Assembly: GCF_934754915.1 (NCBI RefSeq)
Contig: NZ_CAKVKB010000146.1
Location: 1-7,562 of the forward strand
Length of the DNA: 7,562 nucleotides
From: an uncultured Clostridium sp.
Lineage (GTDB): Bacteria; Bacillota; Clostridia; Clostridiales; Clostridiaceae
Reading direction: 5' to 3'
Shown in pieces: positions 1-6,093 of this stretch (its first letter is position 1; every line of letters begins with the position of its first letter). The notes below the pieces were generated by a model. The model worked only from the letters and a program-made list of their open reading frames with translations. It ran no database searches and was not told where the DNA came from. The translations under genes were made by a program, and so were the position numbers.

Positions 1-27
1 ATATGTCCTGCTCAAAATATCATTCAT
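1..27 (-). CDS. possible start of a further gene, cut by the window edge
   Basis: An ATG at 27-25 is preceded by AGGGG (41-37) with a 9-base gap, and the frame stays open for nine codons (MNDILSRTY) to the edge of the window. It lies 34 bases after the stop of the coiled-coil gene and points the same way, so it could be the next gene of the same transcript. Nine residues are too few to name a family. The only support is the ribosome binding site and the spacing, so this may be chance. Confidence 0.25.
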
Positions 28-61
28 GTTACCATACCCCTATTTTTATTCGAAAAAGACT

Positions 62-1900
62 CTATTTGCAGTACCTGGAATCATTATGTTTTACAATCTC
101 ACTAATTATTATACTTTTACCATTGCTTTTATCTTTATTTGCTCTGTAAAATATTCTGCATGGGAATCCAGATGGAGTTGAAAATCCTATGTGAGCACGT
201 CCATCACTAACTTTTCCTCTGTTACTTGATAATGCCATAGGATTATCAGTTGTATGCATTTCCATAAGAACTGCTTCTATATTTCCAAGTTCATTATATT
301 GAAAGTTTTTTACTACAGATTTTATAACATTATTATCAAATATAAATCTTTTAAATACAACTTTCCATCTGATTTCTAAATCTGCTGCATTTTTATTAAG
401 CTGCATAAGAAATTTATTATTTTCTTCTTCATATTGGTTATTTAAATTTACAATTTCAATATTATCTCTATCTAATTTTTCCTTAAGATTTTTTATTTCT
501 TTTTCTTTTAATTTAATTTCATTTTCTGAGTCATCAATAATATCATAAAGTTCTTTAATATCATTATTTTTTATTTTTAATTGTCTTTTTGCATTTTCAA
601 ATTCACTTTTGACATTTTCATATTTCTCTTGTTCTTCGTAACTTAATTGTTTAAATTCATTGTCCTTTATATTTAATTCATATTTTACACATCTATATTT
701 ATTTTCAATTTCTTTATATTTTTGTTCAAGATTAAATTTTTCCTTATTTTGTTTATCTTTTTTCTTTTCAGCTTCTTTTATATGTAAATTTAACTGACTT
801 ATATTCTCTATATAAGTTTTAATACTTTCTTCTTTCTTCTTTATATTTGTTTTTAAGAGATTATACTCATCTTTTAACTTTTCATTTTCTCTATAAAGAT
901 TTAGAAATGCTTCACTTTCTTCTTCTGCTTTTTCTCTCTCCACTTTAGGCAACCAACTTGGAAGTTCTTCATTCTTTGGAGTGAAATTACTCCCATATGA
1001 ATGCACACTAATCCATACAGTCTGAGCAAAAAGTTCATAAATAATCTTATTTTTGCTTCTGTTAAGCATAAAAGCTTCCACACCAATAAGTGCAAGCCAT
1101 CCTGCCGGTCCTGTTATAAATGCTAGTGCAGATGTTGCACCCGTATACGCTGCAAAAGGAAGAGTTATTCCTAATGTTGTAGTAAATATGGCATGCATTA
1201 TTGTTGTTAGGGCCATATATGCACCAAATCCAGATGCATTAACTACTAATATTCCTGCTGATGTTCCTACAGCAGCTGACAGCATTTTTCTTACTTCCTG
1301 TCCTGTAAGATTTTCTAATCCAAGAGCTTTCTTTAATTCTTTCTGCTGATCATCCCCCATTTTGTTTATTTGCTGCTGAATGGCTTTATCTGTTTTTTCT
1401 CTTTCTTCAGCAGTTTCATTTTTCAATTTTTCTTTTGTCTGGCTGAGAAGTTTTTCATTGTACCTAAAGAATATTCCATCTGCTTTTTTTGCAGGTGTTA
1501 AATCTTCGCTTATTTCCTTCTTATAACTTTTTGCAGCATTATCAATTATACATACAGATATAACATCATCAGAATCAGCTTCAGTTATATTTTCACCAAG
1601 AATCTTTAATTTGCTGACAATAGTACTTCTAAATCTTTTTTCAAGTTGTTGTCTTGATAAAATTTCAAGTTTTTTCTTGTTATCTTTTAATCTTTGTTCC
1701 ATTGAAATTACAGCTGGTTCGTCAATTTTCTTTTTATTAAAAAAATCATTAACAAAATTAACTGCTTTTACAACAGACTTTTTTGCTTTTTGTCCAATTT
1801 CACTGCTTATATTTGAAACTGTCATTGTCTCTAAAGTTGCGAGTAAATATTGCAATTCTTCTATGTCCATTTTATGTATTCCATCAAAAATATTAGCCAT
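62..1900 (-). CDS. YaaW-like hydrophobic domain + long coiled coil + RelE/ParE-like C-terminal domain protein
   Basis: This 612-residue protein has three parts. Residues about 1-300 hold a mostly helical domain with a Gly/Ala/Thr-rich hydrophobic stretch (about 207-278) containing a TGPAGW motif at 263-268. This looks like the YaaW/DUF3944-type proteins and probably inserts into or lies on a membrane. Residues about 320-500 are a Lys/Glu/Asn-rich coiled coil. Residues about 508-612 form a compact domain ending in RIFYR (582-586), a strand IIISEIVKH (597-605) and SRY (608-610). This order matches the last strands of RelE/ParE-type toxins, where an RVIY-type strand is followed by a strand ending in His and a basic-Tyr end. 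No signal peptide is seen. The ATG is preceded by GGAAGGAG with a 5-base gap, which fixes the start. It follows the helicase gene by 101 bases and may share its transcript. The function is unknown. The coiled coil alone would also fit a generic SMC-like match. The coding region is certain, the membrane domain likely, and the RelE-like call tentative. Confidence 0.9.
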   Translation of the reverse strand: MANIFDGIHKMDIEELQYLLATLETMTVSNISSEIGQKAKKSVVKAVNFVNDFFNKKKIDEPAVISMEQRLKDNKKKLEILSRQQLEKRFRSTIVSKLKILGENITEADSDDVISVCIIDNAAKSYKKEISEDLTPAKKADGIFFRYNEKLLSQTKEKLKNETAEEREKTDKAIQQQINKMGDDQQKELKKALGLENLTGQEVRKMLSAAVGTSAGILVVNASGFGAYMALTTIMHAIFTTTLGITLPFAAYTGATSALAFITGPAGWLALIGVEAFMLNRSKNKIIYELFAQTVWISVHSYGSNFTPKNEELPSWLPKVEREKAEEESEAFLNLYRENEKLKDEYNLLKTNIKKKEESIKTYIENISQLNLHIKEAEKKKDKQNKEKFNLEQKYKEIENKYRCVKYELNIKDNEFKQLSYEEQEKYENVKSEFENAKRQLKIKNNDIKELYDIIDDSENEIKLKEKEIKNLKEKLDRDNIEIVNLNNQYEEENNKFLMQLNKNAADLEIRWKVVFKRFIFDNNVIKSVVKNFQYNELGNIEAVLMEMHTTDNPMALSSNRGKVSDGRAHIGFSTPSGFPCRIFYRANKDKSNGKSIIISEIVKHNDSRYCK

Positions 1901-2001
1901 ATAAACTCCTTCCTATCTCAATAAATTTATTTTACCTTTTTTCCTTTAGGATTATTAACATTAACTTTATACTTAGGACTATAAAATTATATTTTAATAA
2001 A
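1901..2001 (-). other. gap between helicase and coiled-coil gene, no clear terminator
   Basis: This AT-rich spacer holds the GGAAGGAG ribosome binding site of the downstream gene. A TATAAT lies on the minus strand at 1991-1986, but no convincing -35 box sits at the right distance. A 6-bp all-A/T inverted repeat at about 1964-1986 lacks a GC core and a T-run, so it should not terminate. Read-through from the helicase gene is therefore plausible, with a weak internal promoter possible. Confidence 0.35.
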
Positions 2002-4509
2002 CTAAAAATTAAATCTTTCCTCATAATACTTTCCACATCTAAAGTCGATAGCATCTTTCATATTGGATACAAATATTTTATTGTCAATAAACTCTTTTAA
2101 ATCATCAAATAATCCAATAACAAAATTATCGTTACTCTTAAAGAAACTCCCATCAGTTTTAATCAAGAAAGTAACAGGATTAGTCTTAGCAAGTTTAACA
2201 TAATCACTCTTATCCCAGTTTTCAAACTTAGAAGTACCCTTATCCCTAAGCATGTCTACTTTATTAGTCCCCTTATGATAAAACTCATAAAAACTATTGT
2301 AAATATCCTCTTCATCAAGATTCATCTTAACATTTCCCTCATTATAAAATGCCAGTAATACAGGAATCTTGTAACTCTTGCTCATCTTTGTTCTTTCTAT
2401 CATCTTTATAAAATCGTAACCTCTTGTATTTAAGAACTCTAATTCATCCTCATCAAGTTCATCATTCTCCTGTAAAAATCCAAGATAATCATAAAAAGGA
2501 TTCATTGCTTTCTTGCCTTTTTTAATTGCAGAGTAAATCTCATCATCCATATTGTTAAACAACTCAACTCTGCTTGGTCTATGACCTAATTCATCTTTAA
2601 CTCTTAAGAATTCCTCTTTAATCCTATCCTTTATCTTCATTTCCTTAGAAGCTAAATTCTTAAAAATATCCACTAATCTAAAATCAAAATCTATTCTGCA
2701 ATCCTCTGGATATTCTTCTTCATCTGGAAGGCCTCTTTTAGAGTCAACTCTAGAGTATTGTTTTCCACTCAGTAAAAATGGAAGAAGATCTGCCTTTCTA
2801 TAATTACCTATAAAATCCAACACGTTTAAGTATTTCTTATTTTCAAATTTTCTAAGCCCACGACCAAGCTGCTGTAAAAATACTGTTGGTGATTGTGTAG
2901 GCCTTAAAAACATAACCATATCTATTGAAGGTATATCTAATCCCTCATTAAACATATCTACAGAAAATATAACTTTAAGTTCTCCTTTAACCAGTTTATT
3001 TATTGCAGTGTTTCTTCCCTCAGCAAATTCTCCATTATCACCACTGTAAACGGCTGCACTTTCAATTCCACTCTCACTAAAAAATTTTGCCATATATTCT
3101 GCATGCCTTTTGCTTGTACAAAATCCTAAGGCTCTCTTTGAATTATATTTCTTATAATGGTTTAAAATAAGTTCTGCTCTCTTATTTAACATCAAGGCTT
3201 CTTCAAGATTTTTCTCTACATATTTACCATTTTTAAATTCTACATTATCATAATCTACAGTATCATCATAAATTCCATAGTATCTAAACGGAACAAGATA
3301 ACCTTTATTTACTGCTTCACACAACCTTATTTCATACACAATATTGTAATCGCAAAGTGCAAATACATCTCTACTATCTAATCTTTCAGGAGTTGCAGTA
3401 AGTCCAAGCATAAATTTAGGAGTAAAGTATTCTATTATCTTTCTGTAATTACCTGAAACAGCATGATGAAATTCATCTATTATTATGTAATCAAAATAAT
3501 CTTTTTTAAAATATTCTTCATTTAAATATTCATCTTTTCCTAAAGTCTGTACAAGTGCAAATATCATAGACTTATCTATATCTTTTACATTATTATAGAA
3601 ATAACCTATATCATCAGATTTCCTTACATTTTTAAAACTTCTTGCTGCCTGCTTAATTATTTCTTCTCTATGAGCTACAAACAATATACGCTTTGAATCC
3701 TTAGAATCAAATGCTGCAAGATATGTTTTACCAACACCAGTTGCAGCAACAACCAATGCCTTATCAAACCCTTCTTCCCTTGTATTATTAAGTGCATACA
3801 AAGCTTCTATCTGTGCTCCTTTAGGCTCAAATAAATCAATTACTTTATTTTCACTCTCAGTATTATTTTCTGAATGATTTTTACAATTTTCTATGTTCTT
3901 AAAAATCCTTGGTCTAACCCATTCCTTAGAATAATTGTTCATGACTTTATCATTTATTATTATTGAATGGTTATAGAATAAATCCTCAAAAGTATTATAA
4001 AACCTGTTAAAATCCTCTGCATTTTGTGATTTTAAAAATCTATAATTCCATTCAATAGAATGCGTGAGTGCACCTCTTGAAATATTTGATGAACCCACAT
4101 ATATCTCACTATCTATCTTATTGTGGAACATATAAGATTTTGGGTGAAAGGATTTACTAGAAACATTATAGAATCTTAAATCAATCTTATCTTTAAATTC
4201 CTTTTTTAATAAGCATAACGCTGATGGCTGAGTTATATTAAGATAACTGCCAGTAAGGATTCTTATCTGAACTCCTCTCTCCACAGCCTCTTTTATATCA
4301 TTCAAAATAAGTTTAACACCTGATTCCATTAAAAATGAAACTATTATATCTATTCTTTCTGCTTTCTTGAAACTATCTTTTAATCTGTAGTATAAATAAT
4401 TTTTATCTCCAGTTATTGCATTCAAGTTGGTACTTGTTTCTATAGATATTTCTTTAATACTCAATTCACTTTCTTTTATCTTTGCATCCTCTAATTTTAT
4501 TTTATCCAT
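2002..4509 (-). CDS. PLD-type nuclease fused to superfamily 2 DEAD/DEAH helicase
   Basis: The protein has 835 residues from the ATG at 4509; residue numbers use that start. An N-terminal phospholipase D-like domain (about 35-185) carries one HxK motif (HPK, 122-124) followed by YVGSSNISRGAL (137-148), typical of HKD nucleases. One such motif per chain usually means a dimeric active site. A complete SF2 helicase core follows: Walker A AATGVGKT (255-262), motif Ia AHRE (279-282), Walker B DEFH (345-348), motif III TATP (371-374), a motif IV region at FCTS (463-466), motif V FNEGLD (520-525) and motif VI QQLGRGLR (546-553). The C-terminal 270 residues contain LGHRPSRVELF and TKMSKSYKIPVLLAF, which I recall as a conserved tail of this helicase family. 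I see no truncation. The expected activity is ATP-driven DNA unwinding or translocation coupled to cleavage, as in restriction-like or repair systems; the substrate is unknown. A GTG at 4551 would add 14 residues but has only a weak AGAG upstream, while the ATG follows GAGGAAGAGG, so the ATG is preferred. The gene follows the MazG-like gene closely and is probably co-transcribed. Confidence 0.93.
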   Translation of the reverse strand: MDKIKLEDAKIKESELSIKEISIETSTNLNAITGDKNYLYYRLKDSFKKAERIDIIVSFLMESGVKLILNDIKEAVERGVQIRILTGSYLNITQPSALCLLKKEFKDKIDLRFYNVSSKSFHPKSYMFHNKIDSEIYVGSSNISRGALTHSIEWNYRFLKSQNAEDFNRFYNTFEDLFYNHSIIINDKVMNNYSKEWVRPRIFKNIENCKNHSENNTESENKVIDLFEPKGAQIEALYALNNTREEGFDKALVVAATGVGKTYLAAFDSKDSKRILFVAHREEIIKQAARSFKNVRKSDDIGYFYNNVKDIDKSMIFALVQTLGKDEYLNEEYFKKDYFDYIIIDEFHHAVSGNYRKIIEYFTPKFMLGLTATPERLDSRDVFALCDYNIVYEIRLCEAVNKGYLVPFRYYGIYDDTVDYDNVEFKNGKYVEKNLEEALMLNKRAELILNHYKKYNSKRALGFCTSKRHAEYMAKFFSESGIESAAVYSGDNGEFAEGRNTAINKLVKGELKVIFSVDMFNEGLDIPSIDMVMFLRPTQSPTVFLQQLGRGLRKFENKKYLNVLDFIGNYRKADLLPFLLSGKQYSRVDSKRGLPDEEEYPEDCRIDFDFRLVDIFKNLASKEMKIKDRIKEEFLRVKDELGHRPSRVELFNNMDDEIYSAIKKGKKAMNPFYDYLGFLQENDELDEDELEFLNTRGYDFIKMIERTKMSKSYKIPVLLAFYNEGNVKMNLDEEDIYNSFYEFYHKGTNKVDMLRDKGTSKFENWDKSDYVKLAKTNPVTFLIKTDGSFFKSNDNFVIGLFDDLKEFIDNKIFVSNMKDAIDFRCGKYYEERFNF

Positions 4510-4512
4510 AAA

Positions 4513-4522
4513 CCTCTTCCTC
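4513..4522 (-). promoter_or_regulatory. ribosome binding site deciding the helicase start
   Basis: GAGGAAGAGG on the minus strand, with its GAGGA part 8 bases before the ATG at 4509. The upstream GTG at 4551 has no comparable site. It lies inside the frame of the longer form, so the choice of start rests on its strength. Confidence 0.55.
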
Positions 4523-4568
4523 ATATTTGCATTAATTAAGCTGTTATACACATATTTTTCTCTATATA

Positions 4569-4883
4569 TTACTTAACACTTTTAAGAACTATTCCATCTT
4601 TAAAACCGCCTCGTTCTTCTTTCTTCTTTATTCTCACTTCCATTAATTTATCTTCACTACATCCAAGTTCATGCGCAATACCAAAAATGACTTCCACAAT
4701 GTCAGCAAGCTCTTCTACATTTTTATCTTCCAAATACTCATTTACTTCTTCCATAAGCTTCTTTTCAAGCAAATCAAATTTATCTTTTCCAGTAACAATA
4801 TCCACATCACATTTTTTATTATCTGCTTTGATTATATCTGGAATTTTATCTCTTACTAATTTATTGTATATCTTAGGTTCCAT
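4569..4883 (-). CDS. MazG-like nucleoside triphosphate pyrophosphohydrolase
   Basis: This 104-residue all-alpha protein starts with the family signature YNKLVRDKIPDII (6-18). It has the two acidic metal-binding motifs of the MazG/PRA-PH superfamily: EEVNE (E46xxE49) and EELAD (E58xxD61). The tail KKEERGGF (88-95) is also typical of the short, phosphoribosyl-ATP-pyrophosphatase-like group. Such enzymes hydrolyse NTPs or dNTPs to the monophosphate and pyrophosphate with Mg2+; the preferred nucleotide cannot be read from sequence. The frame extends upstream to an ATG at 4955 (128 residues). That start has no ribosome binding site and would lie only about 8 bases after the predicted transcription start, and the extra residues lack family character. 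The ATG at 4883 follows AAGGAAAGG with a 10-base gap and gives the usual family length. It is the first gene of the cassette, and its stop is 17 bases before the helicase gene's alternative GTG. A role beside the helicase, such as nucleotide depletion or pool control, is inference. Confidence 0.88.
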   Translation of the reverse strand: MEPKIYNKLVRDKIPDIIKADNKKCDVDIVTGKDKFDLLEKKLMEEVNEYLEDKNVEELADIVEVIFGIAHELGCSEDKLMEVRIKKKEERGGFKDGIVLKSVK

Positions 4884-4893
4884 ATTAAAATTA

Positions 4894-4902
4894 CCTTTCC
4901 TT
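4894..4902 (-). promoter_or_regulatory. ribosome binding site deciding the MazG-like start
   Basis: AAGGAAAGG on the minus strand, 10 bases before the ATG at 4883. The spacing is a little long, but it is the only purine-rich site near either candidate start. Confidence 0.5.
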
Positions 4903-4969
4903 GATACCGTAAGTTTGGGAAATTTAAATCCTATTGTTATTTTATCATCTTCCATATGAAAAGTTAATT

Positions 4970-4998
4970 ATAATAAGCATATTACTGTTAAATTTTAA
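4970..4998 (-). promoter_or_regulatory. predicted sigma-A promoter of the MazG-like/helicase cassette
   Basis: The -35 is TTAAAA (4998-4993), 4 of 6 matches to consensus. After a 17-base spacer comes the -10 TATTAT (4975-4970), 5 of 6 matches. Transcription would start near 4963, giving a leader of about 80 bases before the ATG at 4883. An overlapping TATAAT at 4972-4967 could serve as the -10 but has no well-spaced -35. The -35 box lies inside a palindrome, so repressor control is possible. Confidence 0.45.
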
Positions 4999-5009
4999 CT
5001 TGTATACAA
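4987..5009. repeat. two adjacent palindromes over the -35 region (candidate operator)
   Basis: GTTAAA-T-TTTAAC (4987-4999) is a perfect 6-bp inverted repeat around one base. It is followed directly by the perfect 10-bp palindrome TTGTATACAA (5000-5009). The first overlaps the predicted -35 box of the cassette. A near-copy, ATTAAAATTTAAC, occurs at 5041-5053 and matches the reverse complement of the first at 12 of 13 bases. AT-rich DNA gives such palindromes by chance fairly often, so an operator role is a guess. Confidence 0.3.
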
Positions 5010-5043
5010 AAACAAAGCCTTGCAACCACTATAAGACTTCATT
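5007..5043 (-). terminator. intrinsic terminator after the parA remnant
   Basis: On the minus strand, AAGTCTT (5039-5033) pairs with AAGGCTT (5021-5015) across an 11-base loop, with one G-U pair. The stem extends outward to about 11 bp with A-U and G-U pairs. TGTTTTTG (5014-5007) follows. It would stop transcription from the parA remnant before the MazG-like gene's promoter, separating the two units. Confidence 0.6.
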
Positions 5044-5064
5044 AAAATTTAACCATTTAAAGCA

Positions 5065-5265
5065 TTATACTTCAGCCTCATGCCAATTATAATATTTTTG
5101 CCACTTATCCAGCTTCATAAATAGAAAAGTAAGATTTGCCTAAGAATCTAAGTCAATCAAAAGCACACGTTTATTTTCTTTCAAAGCTAATAACGATCCT
5201 AAATTTGCTGCAAGGGTACTTTTTCCTACTCCACCTTTATTATTCACAATAGAAACTACTCTCAA
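5065..5265 (-). pseudogene. ParA/Soj-type partition ATPase remnant with amber stop
   Basis: From a TTG at 5265, with GGAG 9 bases upstream, the minus strand reads a clear ParA N-terminus. It has VVSIVNNKGGVGKSTLAANL (residues 3-22) with the deviant Walker A motif KGGVGKST at 10-17, then KRVLLIDLDS (32-41). Codon 42 is TAG (5142-5140) where the family has Gln, as in DPQANLT, so a single C-to-T change of CAG explains it. Past the stop the frame continues with ANLTF and about 19 more residues (including MKLDKW) to a TAA at 5067-5065. The Walker B region and the C-terminal two-thirds are missing, so the gene is both nonsense-mutated and truncated. No ParB partner is visible. ParA proteins segregate plasmids, integrative elements or chromosomes, so this points to a decayed mobile replicon or element. 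A 41-residue P-loop peptide could still be made, but function is unlikely. Confidence 0.85.
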
Positions 5266-5290
5266 CTTTATTTACTCCTAAATAGTTTTA

Positions 5291-5320
5291 TTAATAAAAA
5301 ACATGTATAAACATTGTCAT
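5291..5320 (-). promoter_or_regulatory. predicted promoter of the parA remnant
   Basis: ATGACA (5320-5315) matches the -35 consensus at 5 of 6 bases. After an 18-base spacer comes TATTAA (5296-5291), 4 of 6 matches to the -10. Transcription would start about 20 bases before the TTG codon. Its survival suggests recent decay, but in AT-rich DNA such matches are common. Confidence 0.35.
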
Positions 5321-5408
5321 TTATTCATATTGTTCCCACACTCTTATTTTTCTATAGCATATAAGATAAATTAATCATAAATTTTTCTCTTCACAAATTT
5401 AGTAAATA

Positions 5409-5437
5409 TTGTTTATATATGTATTGTATATTATAAT
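5409..5437 (+). promoter_or_regulatory. predicted sigma-A promoter of the SF0329-family gene
   Basis: The -35 TTGTTT (5409-5414) is followed after exactly 17 bases by a perfect -10 TATAAT (5432-5437). Transcription would start about 20 bases before the ATG at 5467. The promoter diverges from that of the parA remnant. Confidence 0.55.
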
Positions 5438-5466
5438 ATTTTATATAAAATTGTAGGAGTGATTAA

Positions 5467-5982
5467 ATGAGTAAAATATTAGGTTCATGGAGTGGTATGC
5501 GTAAATATCTTGAACATGAAATGCTTGCTGAAAATTTACATAAACGAGTTCGATATAATTGTACTTCTTATGTAGGAATGGATGGATGCCATATATTTGA
5601 AATCTATATTGACAACAAATTGATAAAACAATTTTCATGGAAAACTGTTAATTCTTATTTTATTAAAAATGAATATAAAAAAATTTCCAGTCCTGCATCT
5701 ATTGAAGAATACTGGGATGAATTCTGGACCATTATAGATGCTATTCCTATACAGTCAAGAACTGAATATACAGATAACGAATTTTGTGAAGCCCTTAAAA
5801 GCTATCGAAATCAAGCTATTCAATGTAGTCTAAATTCTGAAAATCCCTTAGAAAAAATGTTTGCTATATTAGATAAACGAGTTGGTAAAAAAACGCTGTC
5901 TAATGTAAAAGAATCATTTAAAAACCAGCCTAATTGGCTTAAATTTATTTATAACTTAAGATTAAATGCAGAAAATATATAA
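5467..5982 (+). CDS. SF0329 family protein, function unknown
   Basis: This soluble 171-residue protein has no signal peptide or membrane segment. The layout matches what I recall of the SF0329 family. A short N-terminal W/L-rich helix (SWSGMRKYLEHEML, 7-20) leads into KRVRYNCTSY (26-35) and a strand reading IFEIYIDNK (43-51). A variable middle part follows, and then the C-terminal signature LDKRVGKKTL (135-144) and FIYNLRLNAENI (160-171). I know of no established function for the family. The ATG is preceded by AGGAG with a 7-base gap. It is the only plus-strand gene in the window and a single-gene unit: its own promoter lies upstream, and the terminator beyond its stop suits the opposite strand better. 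It lies between the parA remnant and the methyltransferase operon, so it may be part of inserted accessory DNA. The coding call is firm and the family call fairly firm. Confidence 0.85.
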   Translation: MSKILGSWSGMRKYLEHEMLAENLHKRVRYNCTSYVGMDGCHIFEIYIDNKLIKQFSWKTVNSYFIKNEYKKISSPASIEEYWDEFWTIIDAIPIQSRTEYTDNEFCEALKSYRNQAIQCSLNSENPLEKMFAILDKRVGKKTLSNVKESFKNQPNWLKFIYNLRLNAENI

Positions 5983-5990
5983 ATTTCTAT

Positions 5991-6024
5991 AAAAAATAAA
6001 GCCCTGTTTTTTACAAGACTTCAT
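5991..6024 (-). terminator. intrinsic terminator of the methyltransferase operon
   Basis: On the minus strand, AAGTCTTGT (6021-6013) pairs with ACAGGGCTT (6007-5999) across a five-A loop, giving 9 bp with two G-U pairs, extendable to 12 bp. A TATTTTTT tail (5998-5991) follows. On the plus strand the two G-U pairs become C-A mismatches and no T-run follows, so it acts mainly for the minus strand. It lies about 70 bases after the methyltransferase stop. Confidence 0.7.
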
Positions 6025-6093
6025 CAATGTAATTATGTCTCCATACATCTACCTTTAAAAATAGAAAGTTCCTTCCCATTTCGACATAATTTA

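Noticed and set aside
320..836. SMC/Rad50-like ATPase suggested by the Lys/Glu-rich coiled coil of the 612-residue protein
   Set aside because: The protein has no Walker A, Walker B or ABC signature motif; the coiled coil alone gives such matches by composition.
1053..1349. Plus-strand open frame of 98 residues
   Set aside because: It lies wholly opposite the hydrophobic domain of the 612-residue protein, lacks a ribosome binding site, and its Ala/Pro/Val content reflects the reverse complement of that gene.
1611..1904. Plus-strand open frame of 97 residues
   Set aside because: It is antisense to the N-terminal part of the 612-residue gene, and its Phe/Leu/Ser-rich composition is the expected shadow of a Lys/Glu-rich coding strand.
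4510..4551. Longer helicase form from a GTG at 4551
   Set aside because: The frame is open, but the site upstream of the GTG is weak, while a strong GAGGAAGAGG precedes the ATG at 4509. The longer form is not excluded.
4671..4959. Two overlapping plus-strand open frames opposite the MazG-like gene
   Set aside because: The opposite strand carries the conserved NKLVRDKIP and ExxE/ExxD motifs, so these frames are shadows.
4956..5466. CRISPR array or tRNA in the largest stretch without an intact gene
   Set aside because: There are no evenly spaced direct repeats and no cloverleaf or TψC-like sequence. The stretch is explained by the parA remnant, promoters, palindromes and a terminator.
5441..5638. 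Minus-strand open frame of 65 residues
   Set aside because: It overlaps the start of the SF0329-family gene, which has a good promoter and ribosome binding site; nothing in the minus frame resembles a protein family.
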